Shown here in pieces: positions 7,652 to 15,486 of a stretch of DNA of 32,798 nt. Each line of letters opens with the position of its first letter. Within the stretch, counting starts at the first letter, position 1. The DNA comes from Marinobacter sp. (lineage in GTDB: Bacteria; Pseudomonadota; Gammaproteobacteria; Pseudomonadales; Oleiphilaceae): the NCBI GenBank assembly GCA_018066865.1, contig JAGPVT010000174.1, positions 1 through 32,798 on the forward strand, in the 5' to 3' direction. The position numbers and the translations under genes are program-made. The notes under the pieces were generated by a model, which saw only the letters and a list, made by a program, of their open reading frames with translations, did not search any database and had not been told where the DNA came from.

Positions 7652-9088
7652 TCAGAGCACCGCCAGCCACCAGGCGGCGGCCATGGCGCTGCTGCCAGCC
7701 GCACTCGGCATCAGGGCCAGCCAGCGGTCACGATCAACACCCAGCCCCTCGAGAATTCGCCAGGCCAGCCAAATACTCCAGAGCCATCCGAAAAGAATCA
7801 TCGCGACTTTCACATCGTCCACTTGGGCGGTGGTCATACCCAGACGAATAAAGGGAGTGAACAGCTCGGTTGCAAGCCCAATCATCAGCGCCATCAGCGC
7901 CACGGGGGCCTGGCTGTAGCCAATCTGAACGAATGCCTGAAACAGGCTTGCGGTACTGCCCTGCAACCGGGCCAGACCGGCACTCGCCAGAGATGCAACA
8001 CTCAGCACCAGAGCAGACAACGCCATGACCGTCATCATGGTGCCGGTGATCAAGAAGAAATCGAGCCAGCGGAATACTTCCCGGCGATCCGGATGCACAC
8101 TCATCAGCCAGGACGGCCCCGGCTCACCAATCCAGTACTGGCCTCGCTCAATAAACCAGGTGCCTATAACCTGCCGCCAGTCGTTGTAAAACGGCAGCAT
8201 CAACCATAGGAAACCACCCAAAGCCACACCGGCACCCAGAAATATAAACAGGATTTCCCAGGCGTCCGGCGCATGATCACGAATGGATTCCAGCTCCTGA
8301 CCCGGCCGACGGAATGACACGACCAGGCCCGCCGTACGCCCGGGCAGAATGCAACGCAGGCATTCGATACAGTGGCGAGTGGCCCGCTTACGGGGCAAAT
8401 CGATATAGGTAGGGCAAATGGTTTTGTCGGTGAGCTCATCCGGCCCGGTTTTCCACTTCCGCGGAGAAAGCTGTACCGCACCAAGGCGAGAAAATACCCC
8501 CAGCAACAACCCGATCGGGCACAGATGCCGGCACCAGACGCGCTTGTTGTGCCCCCAGAGCCAACCTACGACGACAGCCAGTGCGAAGGTGCCACCAAAT
8601 ATTTCCAGAGCTGCCTCCGGGTGGTCGCGCACACCGGTGGTCTGGCCCAGCAGGGTGATGATAATGAAACTGAGAATGGGCGTGCCCGGCCAGCGGATCC
8701 ATGCTGGCGCCTGCATTTTGAGGCCATAGCGGTTTGCCAGCTCCGACGCAGCGCCCATAGGGCACAGAAAGCCGCACCAGCTTCTACCAGTAATCACAAC
8801 GGAAAAAAACACCAGCGGAAACCAGACACCCCAAAGCAGGTAGTTGGCCAGTACTCGCCCATCATCCAGAAAAGTCGCCTGCTCAGACGACTCGGGGAGA
8901 TAAACCGGCACCACCAGCACCGCCAGAAATACCAGAAACATGAATACATGAACCCAAGGCAACCAAGGGCGAAGTCGTGCAAGAACACGCTCCACAATCG
9001 GGTGCGCGGTAGCTGATCCCGCCGCCGCATCAACAAACCGGCTGGCAGGAGGGGTTTCGGTAATATCTGTGACGGGAATCGGGTGCAT
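7652..9088 (-). CDS. NosR/FtrD-like membrane polyferredoxin
   Basis: A 478-residue inner-membrane protein with many hydrophobic segments and iron-sulfur motifs of the NosR/NapH/FtrD type. Two C-x3-C-P motifs lie at C105/C109 and C186/C190. A ferredoxin-like group follows at C225, C240, C243 and C246; the usual fourth cysteine of C-x2-C-x2-C-x3-C is absent, so C225 may complete the cluster. A second membrane block spans about 340-475. In FtrABCD iron uptake, FtrD-type proteins are thought to handle electrons for iron oxidation/reduction; that role is inferred here from the adjacent P19 gene. The frame is open back to 9217, but the ATG at 9088 leaves the FNR-type promoter outside the gene and fits the N-terminus better. 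It may even act as the permease, since no FTR1 is nearby. Confidence 0.8.
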   Translation of the reverse strand: MHPIPVTDITETPPASRFVDAAAGSATAHPIVERVLARLRPWLPWVHVFMFLVFLAVLVVPVYLPESSEQATFLDDGRVLANYLLWGVWFPLVFFSVVITGRSWCGFLCPMGAASELANRYGLKMQAPAWIRWPGTPILSFIIITLLGQTTGVRDHPEAALEIFGGTFALAVVVGWLWGHNKRVWCRHLCPIGLLLGVFSRLGAVQLSPRKWKTGPDELTDKTICPTYIDLPRKRATRHCIECLRCILPGRTAGLVVSFRRPGQELESIRDHAPDAWEILFIFLGAGVALGGFLWLMLPFYNDWRQVIGTWFIERGQYWIGEPGPSWLMSVHPDRREVFRWLDFFLITGTMMTVMALSALVLSVASLASAGLARLQGSTASLFQAFVQIGYSQAPVALMALMIGLATELFTPFIRLGMTTAQVDDVKVAMILFGWLWSIWLAWRILEGLGVDRDRWLALMPSAAGSSAMAAAWWLAVL

Positions 9089-9116
9089 AAGGTGACTCTT
9101 GAAGAACCACCCATAC

Positions 9117-9156
9117 CCTATATCAAAACAATGCAAACAATAATGATTCTTATCAA
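9117..9156 (-). promoter_or_regulatory. FNR-type promoter of the polyferredoxin/P19 pair
   Basis: On the minus strand TTGAT-AAGA-ATCAT (9156-9143) matches the FNR consensus at 9 of 10 positions. A possible minus-10, TATAGG, lies at 9122-9117, about 27.5 bp from the box centre. It sits between the ubiV stop and the polyferredoxin ATG. Confidence 0.75.
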
Positions 9157-9177
9157 GATTGACTTTTGAGCATGTCT

Positions 9178-10071
9178 TCAGGAAGCTACCAAATCCATAC
9201 CCGGCTTGCCGTACCAATAACCGTTGCAGGGCGGCGCTTCAACCAACTGCAGAGGGTCGGTAGCTGGCGTTTCACCACGGCGTGTCTGGTCAAAGCGGTG
9301 AATCACTTCATCCATGCCTTGATGCTCTGGACTGAGACGCACGGTAGACACTCCCATTTGCTCCATATCCGGCAACTCCCGCAGCAAGTCATAGCGGGCG
9401 CCGGAAAGCGTTGAGGTTCCGTTAAGGCGAAACAGCTCCCGGGATTCACGGGAGCGCAGTTCCATACCATCCGGGTGCTGCAGGCAGCGGAACTCACAGT
9501 TGTCTTTGGGCAGGTTGTAGTGTCGGGCGGTAAAACAACGTGACGACCAGGCCAGCGGCAAAAAGCCCCAGGCAAACACCTCGGCCGGCAGATCAAGCCC
9601 CTCATCTTTTAGCTCATTGATCAGCTGGCGCAATGTATCGCGGCCCAACTCAACGGGCAGGCTCCAACCCTTCAACCCCTGTTTTGCCAGTAGTTTCAAG
9701 GTTGCGGTGTTGTAGATGTTCATACCAGGGCCCGTCACAAACGGCAGCTTGTTCTGAGTGGCCAGCTGCAAGGCGCTCTGGTCATTAGCTTCAACCAGAT
9801 ACTCCTGCTGGCTACAGATTTTGCGCAGCGCCCGCAAATCTGCCTCGGATTCGATCAGCGTTTGCGTGGAGAGCACCACCTGTTTGCCGGAGTCCTTGAG
9901 AACACTGGCAATCTCCAGCCAGTCGGCCAGCTTCAGTTCACGACGGCGGGAACAGACAGTTTCTCCCAAGTACACAGTATCAACCGGCCATTCGGCAGCG
10001 TTGGCGTAAAAATCAAACACAGTTTGTTTGGACCAGAACCAGAGAATCGGGCCCAGAGAGAGCTTCATCAT
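9178..10071 (-). CDS. ubiV: Oxygen-independent ubiquinone hydroxylation protein UbiV (U32 family)
   Basis: A 297-residue U32-family protein. UbiU and UbiV form a heterodimer carrying 4Fe-4S clusters and are needed for the hydroxylation steps of ubiquinone synthesis without oxygen. Candidate cluster cysteines are C40 ([11 protein letters not shown]), C179, C192 and C196 (CFTARH, then CEFRC), matching the spacing of E. coli UbiV (C39, C180, C193, C197) within one residue. Two adjacent ATGs exist (10071 and 10068); a GAGG lies 11 bases from the first. The gene is 13 bases behind ubiU, so they form an operon. Identity is supported by length (E. coli UbiV is about 292 residues), cysteines and neighbours. 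Confidence 0.93.
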   Translation of the reverse strand: MMKLSLGPILWFWSKQTVFDFYANAAEWPVDTVYLGETVCSRRRELKLADWLEIASVLKDSGKQVVLSTQTLIESEADLRALRKICSQQEYLVEANDQSALQLATQNKLPFVTGPGMNIYNTATLKLLAKQGLKGWSLPVELGRDTLRQLINELKDEGLDLPAEVFAWGFLPLAWSSRCFTARHYNLPKDNCEFRCLQHPDGMELRSRESRELFRLNGTSTLSGARYDLLRELPDMEQMGVSTVRLSPEHQGMDEVIHRFDQTRRGETPATDPLQLVEAPPCNGYWYGKPGMDLVAS

Positions 10072-10084
10072 GGGTTGTTCAGCC

Positions 10085-11080
10085 TCATTTCCATTTGCGG
10101 TGATAGGCGCCGATGGTGGTCAGACCACCTTCAGATAAACCCGCCAGCGTGCTGTTCCAGACAGGGTCAACATGAAAGTCACCGGAGCCGGCATCCAGCC
10201 TGTCCAGAGCCTGGCGCCAGGTGCGGGCAACATCTGCAATATAGGCCGGGCTGCGTTGCCGGCCTTCAATCTTCACAGCACTGATGCCCAGCTCTTTCAG
10301 TTCCGGCAAGAGATCCAGAGTGTTCAGGCTGACCGGCTCTTCAATGGCGTGATAAACACTACCTTCCACCTCGAAACGGCCTTTGCACAGTGTGGGATAG
10401 CCGGCGGATTCGCCTTTGCCGTAGCGATCAATGAGCACATCGTTAAGGCGGGATTCCAGGCCATCCGGAGTTTCCAGCCATCGCACAGCTTTGGCTGGAG
10501 AGCAGGCGCCACGGGTATTCGGGGATTCGTCAGTCAGATAGGAAGACAGATAACACCGCCCCTCCGCCATAATGCAAAGACTGCCAAAGGCGAACACCTC
10601 CAGCTCCACCGGGCTGTGTTTTGCGACACCGCGCACCTGATCTATCGATAACACCCGGGGCAAGACGGCACGGCGGATATCGAAGTTGTCTTTGTAAAAA
10701 CGCAGCGCTTCGTAGCTAGTCGCAGAACCCTGAACCGAAAGGTGCCGGTGAACCTGTGGGTGCCTGTTAGCCGCGTATTCCAATAGCCCCATGTCTGCCA
10801 GAATAATCGCATCCACGCCTAGAGCAGCGGCGCGATCGACGGCGGATTTCCAGGTTTGCCAGCCATCCGGCTGTGGGTAGGTATTGATGGCACAGAATAC
10901 CCGGGCGCCCTTGCTGTGCGCGTACTCGACGCCCTCGCCTGCACGTTTGTCGTTAAAGTTAAGTCCGGCGAACTGGCGGGCATTCGTGCTGTCTTTAAAC
11001 CCCAGATACACGGCATCTGCACCGTTATCCACCGCCGTTTTCAGTGCCGGCAGACTACCGGCCGGGCAAACAAGTTCCAT
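10085..11080 (-). CDS. ubiU: Oxygen-independent ubiquinone hydroxylation protein UbiU (U32 family)
   Basis: A 331-residue U32-family protein, partner of UbiV in anaerobic ubiquinone hydroxylation. The four cluster cysteines are at C169, C176, C193 and C232, identical in position to those reported for E. coli UbiU, and the length is also the same. The motif [17 protein letters not shown] is diagnostic. The open frame extends to 11137, but the ATG at 11080 has GGAGA eight bases upstream and begins with [14 protein letters not shown], the family N-terminus; the extension would run into the FNR-type promoter. It is first in the ubiUV operon. Ubiquinone made this way would feed the quinol-oxidizing steps of denitrification. 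Confidence 0.95.
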   Translation of the reverse strand: MELVCPAGSLPALKTAVDNGADAVYLGFKDSTNARQFAGLNFNDKRAGEGVEYAHSKGARVFCAINTYPQPDGWQTWKSAVDRAAALGVDAIILADMGLLEYAANRHPQVHRHLSVQGSATSYEALRFYKDNFDIRRAVLPRVLSIDQVRGVAKHSPVELEVFAFGSLCIMAEGRCYLSSYLTDESPNTRGACSPAKAVRWLETPDGLESRLNDVLIDRYGKGESAGYPTLCKGRFEVEGSVYHAIEEPVSLNTLDLLPELKELGISAVKIEGRQRSPAYIADVARTWRQALDRLDAGSGDFHVDPVWNSTLAGLSEGGLTTIGAYHRKWK

Positions 11081-11108
11081 GGGCTGTCTCCAAGTCAGAG
11101 TTCTGCAG

Positions 11109-11150
11109 ACCATACGCCGAGAGCTCTTCCGGGGCATTGATCTTTGTCAG
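11109..11150 (-). promoter_or_regulatory. Class II FNR-type promoter of ubiUV
   Basis: A TTGAT-CTTT-GTCAG box on the plus strand (11137-11150; 8 of 10) is centred 29.5 bp from the minus-strand minus-10 TATGGT (11114-11109). That places it at about -41.5, the classic class II position. The predicted start lies about 22 bases before the ubiU ATG. Confidence 0.75.
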
Positions 11151-11175
11151 CAGAGCCACTGGTTTCCGGTATAAT
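11144..11175 (+). promoter_or_regulatory. Divergent promoter of the NIT chemoreceptor
   Basis: A perfect minus-10 TATAAT lies at 11170-11175. A possible minus-35 TTGTCA lies at 11144-11149, 20 bp upstream, and overlaps the ubiU FNR box, which could therefore serve both directions. A start near 11182 gives a leader of about 190 bases. Confidence 0.5.
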
Positions 11176-11184
11176 CCCCCTCTC

Positions 11185-11200
11185 TACCCATTAAGGAATA
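11185..11200. promoter_or_regulatory. NarL/NarP-type 7-2-7 site before the NIT chemoreceptor
   Basis: TACCCAT-TA-AGGAATA. The first heptamer is a perfect TACYYMT; the second, inverted, matches 6 of 7 with the canonical 2-base spacing. It sits just downstream of the TATAAT promoter (a repressing position) and about 90 bp upstream of the ubiU start (a possible activating position). Confidence 0.65.
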
Positions 11201-11301
11201 CTCTACGCACCATTACGTATATCTGCACATTTCCCTTTAAAATCATAAAATTAACATAGAACAACAATGTGTTACCGACATATACCTACCACCACAGATA
11301 C

Positions 11302-11356
11302 CTCGCACTGTGAATGGTGCGAGCCACCGACTTTGGCCAAAATAGAGGCCATTCAC
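11302..11356 (+). promoter_or_regulatory. Leader with two mutually exclusive hairpins
   Basis: Hairpin A pairs CTCGCAC (11302-11308) with GTGCGAG (11317-11323) around the loop TGTGAATG. Hairpin B pairs GTGAATGG (11310-11317), which lies in A's loop, with CCATTCAC (11349-11356), a perfect 8-bp match extendable by two G-U pairs. Both cannot form fully at once. B ends 7 bases before the GAGG ribosome site of the chemoreceptor. This looks like a leader switch; no known riboswitch class is recognised. Confidence 0.45.
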
Positions 11357-11373
11357 GAACCTGAGGCCACCCG

Positions 11374-13401
11374 ATGAAAAACTCTATCAACAACCTCTCC
11401 ATGCGGGGAAAACTCATCACGCTTGTGGTTCCAGCTTTGCTGGTGATCATCTACTTTATGGTTGAAAGCATTGCGCAAAGTACAGAGCAACTGGGCGACA
11501 TGCGCCAGTTACGTTCACTGGTTCAGTTGGCCGATGTCGGCGACCCTCTGATCGAGACGTTGCAGAAAGAACGCGGGCGATCTGCCGTGGTGCTTTCCAG
11601 CGGCTCAGATCGCGACGCGGCGCGCCAAGCCGAGCAGGCACTGACCAGCCAGCGCCGACAAACCGATACACGGCTCGCTGAGTACCACACCCGTATAACC
11701 AACCTCACACAAGAGGCCAGGTTCAGCCCTGCCGTCAGCAACAGCATTCAAGCTATGGAGCGGGACCTGGCCATTCTCGACCAACTCCGCAGCAACGTCG
11801 ACAACCGCGCAATCAATGGTCGTGAGTCCGGCGCCCTTTATACCCAATTGATCACCGGGTTGCTCGACCGGATCCCTCTGGTCATTTCACGCTCTACCGA
11901 CCCGGAACTGACCCGCCACATCAACGCCTACTACGCGTTGGCGGAAGCCGCTGAGTCGGCCGGTAAAGAACGGGCTGCGGGAGCCGCCCTGATCAGCAGC
12001 GGAGATTTCGACCTGCCTTCTATCCAGAAAATTGCCGGGTTCGAAGGTCACCAGCAAGCCTTAATCAGGCAAGCTAGCGCAATGCTACCCCCGGATTCCA
12101 AGCTGCTTGCGGTGCTGAGGGATCTGCCAGACACAATTGAAAACCGTAACCTGCAGGAAAAGCGCGACACCTTATTCAGCAGCCCCTCAGGCATGTACGC
12201 TCTGAACTCGGCGGAATGGTTTGATATCACCACCCAGCGGCTGGGTAACCTCAACAGTCTGCGCAAAGCGCTGCTGGACAGTACATCCGCTGCTGCAGAC
12301 CAGAGCCTCGCGGACGCCCGCCAGGATGTGCTTGCAGCATCAGGGATCGCCGGGGCCGCAGTCATCGCTGTTTTTGCACTGATGCTAATCATGGTCAGCG
12401 CCATCAGCCGACAGATCAACAGCCTGCTCGATGGTGTGCGGTTCGCCATGGACAACAAGGATCTTACACAACAGATTCACATCTCCAGCAAAGACGAAGT
12501 CGGCACCATCGGACGCGCGATCAACGAACTGTTTGGTCGGTTTGGCAGCGCTCTAAAACACATCGACAACGCCAGCGTGCAACTTGCAACGGCCACCGAA
12601 GAGACCAGCTCTGTCGCTAGCCAGAATGCCACTCAAACCAAAAGCCAGCAGCAGCAGATAGAGCAGGTCGCTGCCGCGACCGAGGAGATGTCAGCCACTT
12701 CAGAGCAGATTTCCCGGAATACCCAGCAAGTGGCGGATGCAGCCAATACCGTCATGGAGAGAAGCCGCGCGGGTGAAGAAGTCCTGCAAGGCAGTGTGCG
12801 CCGCATACGCTCCCTGGCCAGTTCTGTGAAAGATGTAAATGACGTTATTGAAGAACTGGAGAAACGTAGCGGCAGTATCGTGGAAGTTATGGATGTGATC
12901 CGCAAGGTTGCTGACCAGACCAATCTTCTGGCCTTGAACGCAGCCATTGAAGCCGCTCGGGCTGGTGAACATGGCAGGGGGTTTGCCGTCGTTGCTGACG
13001 AGGTTCGCACCCTGGCTCGCCAGACACACGAATCCACTACTCAGATTGAAGACATTATCGATGGCTTTCAGGTGATCACTGAAAATGCCAGCCGCTCGAT
13101 CATTGCCAGCCACGAATTGGCCAACGAAGCCAGCGAACAGTCCTCTGAACTTGAGCAAACATTTGCCGCCATTCTTGGAGACGTAAGCAGCATCTCTGAC
13201 ATGGCCACCCAGATTGCGGCGGCGTCCGAGCAGCAAGTTGCCGTAACCCGGGAGCTGGCAGGAAACATGGAAGCCGTCAGTGAAGTGGCCATCCTCACAC
13301 TGACGGGCTCAGAGGAAATCTCCCATGTTACGGGAGAACAGGCAAGACTGGCCCGCCAGCTCCAGGATCTGGCCAATGAGTTCAAGGTTTCAGCAGCCTG
13401 A
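11374..13401 (+). CDS. Methyl-accepting chemotaxis protein with periplasmic NIT (nitrate/nitrite-sensing) domain
   Basis: A 675-residue transmembrane chemoreceptor. TM1 is about 14-33. A large periplasmic NIT-type domain (about 40-320) carries the family hallmark [21 protein letters not shown]2 is about 323-345, followed by HAMP and a cytoplasmic signalling domain with tip [29 protein letters not shown] (about 512-540). NIT domains are known nitrate/nitrite sensors, so this probably steers cells toward electron acceptors for denitrification. The ATG at 11374 follows a GAGG at 7 bases. It is divergent from ubiUV and has a NarL-type site and a structured leader upstream. The ligand is inferred from domain and context. 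It could also feed a non-flagellar pathway. Confidence 0.9.
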   Translation: MKNSINNLSMRGKLITLVVPALLVIIYFMVESIAQSTEQLGDMRQLRSLVQLADVGDPLIETLQKERGRSAVVLSSGSDRDAARQAEQALTSQRRQTDTRLAEYHTRITNLTQEARFSPAVSNSIQAMERDLAILDQLRSNVDNRAINGRESGALYTQLITGLLDRIPLVISRSTDPELTRHINAYYALAEAAESAGKERAAGAALISSGDFDLPSIQKIAGFEGHQQALIRQASAMLPPDSKLLAVLRDLPDTIENRNLQEKRDTLFSSPSGMYALNSAEWFDITTQRLGNLNSLRKALLDSTSAAADQSLADARQDVLAASGIAGAAVIAVFALMLIMVSAISRQINSLLDGVRFAMDNKDLTQQIHISSKDEVGTIGRAINELFGRFGSALKHIDNASVQLATATEETSSVASQNATQTKSQQQQIEQVAAATEEMSATSEQISRNTQQVADAANTVMERSRAGEEVLQGSVRRIRSLASSVKDVNDVIEELEKRSGSIVEVMDVIRKVADQTNLLALNAAIEAARAGEHGRGFAVVADEVRTLARQTHESTTQIEDIIDGFQVITENASRSIIASHELANEASEQSSELEQTFAAILGDVSSISDMATQIAAASEQQVAVTRELAGNMEAVSEVAILTLTGSEEISHVTGEQARLARQLQDLANEFKVSAA

Positions 13402-13424
13402 GCAGACTGTGGCGGGAGAGAAGT

Positions 13425-13449
13425 ATCCGGGGCACGGAACGCCCCGGAT
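13425..13449. terminator. Shared hairpin between the NIT chemoreceptor and hemN
   Basis: ATCCGGGGC (13425-13433) and GCCCCGGAT (13441-13449) form a perfect 9-bp G/C-rich stem with a 7-base loop, between two convergent genes. There is no strong T-tract on either side; it may work as a bidirectional terminator. Confidence 0.6.
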
Positions 13450-13482
13450 TGAAACTCGGTTGGAGACTTGGTTGGAAGGAAG

Positions 13483-14901
13483 TCAGATGATGCGGGAAAA
13501 CCGCTGGCTGGCGCCTTCTTTGCGGTAGAAGTCGAAGATCTGGCAGATGGCACGAATCAACAGCCGGCCGGCGGGCTCTACTTGCAGCACCTGACCATTA
13601 TCACCAATCAGCTCATCGGCAATCATTGGCCTTAGGCGGGCAAGTTCGTCCGCAAAGTAACCATCAAAATCTTCCTGCCACTCAGCAGCAAACTGCTGAC
13701 GATCCAGGCGGAACTGGCAAATGAGCCGGCCAATCACCCAGCGGCGAATGCGATCATCCCGCGTCAGGTTTACGCCTTTGGTAATCGCCAACTGGCCGGC
13801 GTCTATGGATGCCTCCCAGGCAGGCAGATCGTGGTTATTCTGGAAGTAGGCATCGTCGGTCTGACCGATCGCCGAGACACCCAGAGAAACCAGGTCGCAG
13901 TCCGAGTGGGTAGTGTAACCCTGGAAGTTCCTGTGCAGCCGTCCGGCACGCTGGGCCACGGCCAGGCTGTCATCCGGCTTGGCAAAATGGTCCATGCCGA
14001 TGTATTCGTAACCCGCCTCAAGCAGGCGGTTGATGGTGTTGTGCAAAATGGTCAGCTTTTGCTGCGGCGAAGGCAGCGTGTCGTTCTTGATTCGGGTTTG
14101 CGGATAAAAACGGTCTGGCAGGTGCGCATAACTGAACACAGACAGTCTGTCTGGCGACATTTCGAGCACCGCTTCCAGGGTCTCTGCAAAGCTTTCCGGC
14201 GTCTGGTGCGGCAAGCCGTAGATCAGGTCAAGATTGATGGAGCGGAACCCGAGCTGCCGGGCCTCGCTCAGTACGGCTTCCGTCATTTCCCGTGGCTGGA
14301 TGCGATTAACCGCTTTCTGAACTTCCGGGTTCACATCCTGCACACCCAGGCTGATGCGGTTAAAACCCAACTGCCAGAGTGTCGGCAGGGTGTCCTGATC
14401 CACTTCACGGGGATCAATCTCCACGCTGTAATCACGCTCATCACCGCTTTGCAGGTTGAACAGCTCTGCGTAGCCGGCCATTAGCTCCTGCATTACATCT
14501 TTCGGCAGGAACGTTGGTGTGCCGCCGCCCCAATGCAGCTGTTTTACCGGGCGATCCGAGCCAAAAAGTTTGGATTGCATGGCCGCTTCTTTCAGAACAC
14601 GCTCTACATAAGGCATAGCCTTGTCGCGCTTCTTGGTGATTACCTTGTTGCAGGCACAGTAGTAACAAAGGTGCGCGCAAAACGGCAGGTGGGTATACAG
14701 AGAAAGCGGCCGGTTGCTGGCTTTGCTCCGCGCTGCAGCCTCTACCATCTGCTCCACCGGGTAGCTCTGGTTAAACTCCACAGCCGTTGGATACGATGTA
14801 TAGCGCGGCCCGCTGAGATCGTAGCGCTTGATCAGCGCATCATCCCACATGAATTCCGGGAGGGTGGATTCAGCAGTCTGCGGTGCGGGATTGGAAGCCA
14901 T
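13483..14901 (-). CDS. hemN: Oxygen-independent coproporphyrinogen III oxidase
   Basis: A 472-residue radical SAM enzyme that converts coproporphyrinogen III to protoporphyrinogen IX without oxygen, so heme can be made for the cytochromes of denitrification. The 4Fe-4S radical SAM motif C-x3-C-x2-C is at C75, C79 and C82 (FCAHLCYYC), followed by the SAM-binding GGGTP. The N-terminal RYTSYPTA and the motif LIYGLPHQT are typical of HemN. The open frame runs to 14952, but the ATG at 14901 fits the family start and leaves a near-ideal FNR-type promoter upstream. It is convergent with the NIT chemoreceptor gene. Secure. Confidence 0.97.
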   Translation of the reverse strand: MASNPAPQTAESTLPEFMWDDALIKRYDLSGPRYTSYPTAVEFNQSYPVEQMVEAAARSKASNRPLSLYTHLPFCAHLCYYCACNKVITKKRDKAMPYVERVLKEAAMQSKLFGSDRPVKQLHWGGGTPTFLPKDVMQELMAGYAELFNLQSGDERDYSVEIDPREVDQDTLPTLWQLGFNRISLGVQDVNPEVQKAVNRIQPREMTEAVLSEARQLGFRSINLDLIYGLPHQTPESFAETLEAVLEMSPDRLSVFSYAHLPDRFYPQTRIKNDTLPSPQQKLTILHNTINRLLEAGYEYIGMDHFAKPDDSLAVAQRAGRLHRNFQGYTTHSDCDLVSLGVSAIGQTDDAYFQNNHDLPAWEASIDAGQLAITKGVNLTRDDRIRRWVIGRLICQFRLDRQQFAAEWQEDFDGYFADELARLRPMIADELIGDNGQVLQVEPAGRLLIRAICQIFDFYRKEGASQRFSRII

Positions 14902-14950
14902 AATAAAAACTCTGAGCGTGTGATGTGAAAGGTCAGCCGAGGAGCGGGAC

Positions 14951-14992
14951 ATTATATGCCAGGCCGGCTGCGCGCATCTTGATGCGAGTCAT
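14951..14992 (-). promoter_or_regulatory. Class II FNR-type promoter of hemN
   Basis: The box TTGAT-GCGA-GTCAT (14979-14992, plus-strand reading; 8 of 10) is centred exactly 29.5 bp from a perfect minus-strand minus-10 TATAAT (14956-14951), putting it at -41.5. The predicted start is about 14944, giving a leader of about 43 bases. Confidence 0.8.
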
Positions 14993-15074
14993 CTTGACGA
15001 CCACCTGTTGACAACTACCCGAATTTTATCAGCTTGGGGCCTGAACTACCCTTGCGCACAAGGCGTATTCTGAC

Positions 15075-15089
15075 TACCTACTTTGGGTA
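15075..15089. promoter_or_regulatory. Possible NarL-like heptamer pair upstream of the photolyase-related remnant
   Basis: TACCTAC and TTGGGTA (each 6 of 7 to the NarL heptamer) face each other with one base between, instead of the canonical two. Tentative. Confidence 0.25.
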
Positions 15090-15136
15090 ATGCCCCTCAG
15101 AACAAAAATCCGCCAGACGCCGGAGCGCCTCCTCTT

Positions 15137-15477
15137 ATGACAAATCTGATTCTGATTCTTGGTGATCAACTGACAACCGATATCAGCGCTCTGGAAGGCG
15201 CCGATCCCAAGCGCGACAGGGCAGCTGGAACTTTGATGCAGACAACCGGCGTAAATGGAGCGGCAAGCCACCTGCCCCCGCACCCTTCAAGGTGGAGCCG
15301 GACGCCTGCCCGTTCAACTCACTGTACTGGCATTTCATCGACCGACACCGGGCTGATTTTGAGGGTAATCCGCGCATGGGCATGATGTACCGGAACTGGG
15401 AAAAGCAAAAGCCGGAGAAGCGCGAAGCCCTGCTAAAACGAGCCAAGTACCTGCTTGAGCACCTGGAAGAGATTTGA
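15137..15477 (+). pseudogene. Remnant of a deoxyribodipyrimidine photolyase-related (DPRP/FeS-BCP) gene
   Basis: Members of this family (PF04244) are about 500 residues; here only pieces remain. Piece 1, frame from ATG 15137 to about 15215, is the N-terminus (LILILGDQLT). Piece 2, in a different frame from about 15223, reads SWNFDADNRRKWSGK, a segment normally some 150 residues in. It continues without a gap into the C-terminus (DACPFNSLYWHFIDRHRADF, then NPRMGMMYRNW), normally over 200 residues further on. So there are at least two large deletions, one of them shifting the frame. The conserved central FAD/iron-sulfur region is gone. It is divergent from hemN and ends 9 bases before the convergent HAD gene. 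Assignment rests on recognising both termini; family length is from memory. Confidence 0.8.
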
Positions 15478-15486
15478 GCCAGGGCA

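Noticed and set aside
8372..9016. 214-residue open frame antisense to the polyferredoxin gene
   Set aside because: Composition is typical of a shadow frame (Arg/Gln/His-rich), and the polyferredoxin cysteines lie on the other strand.
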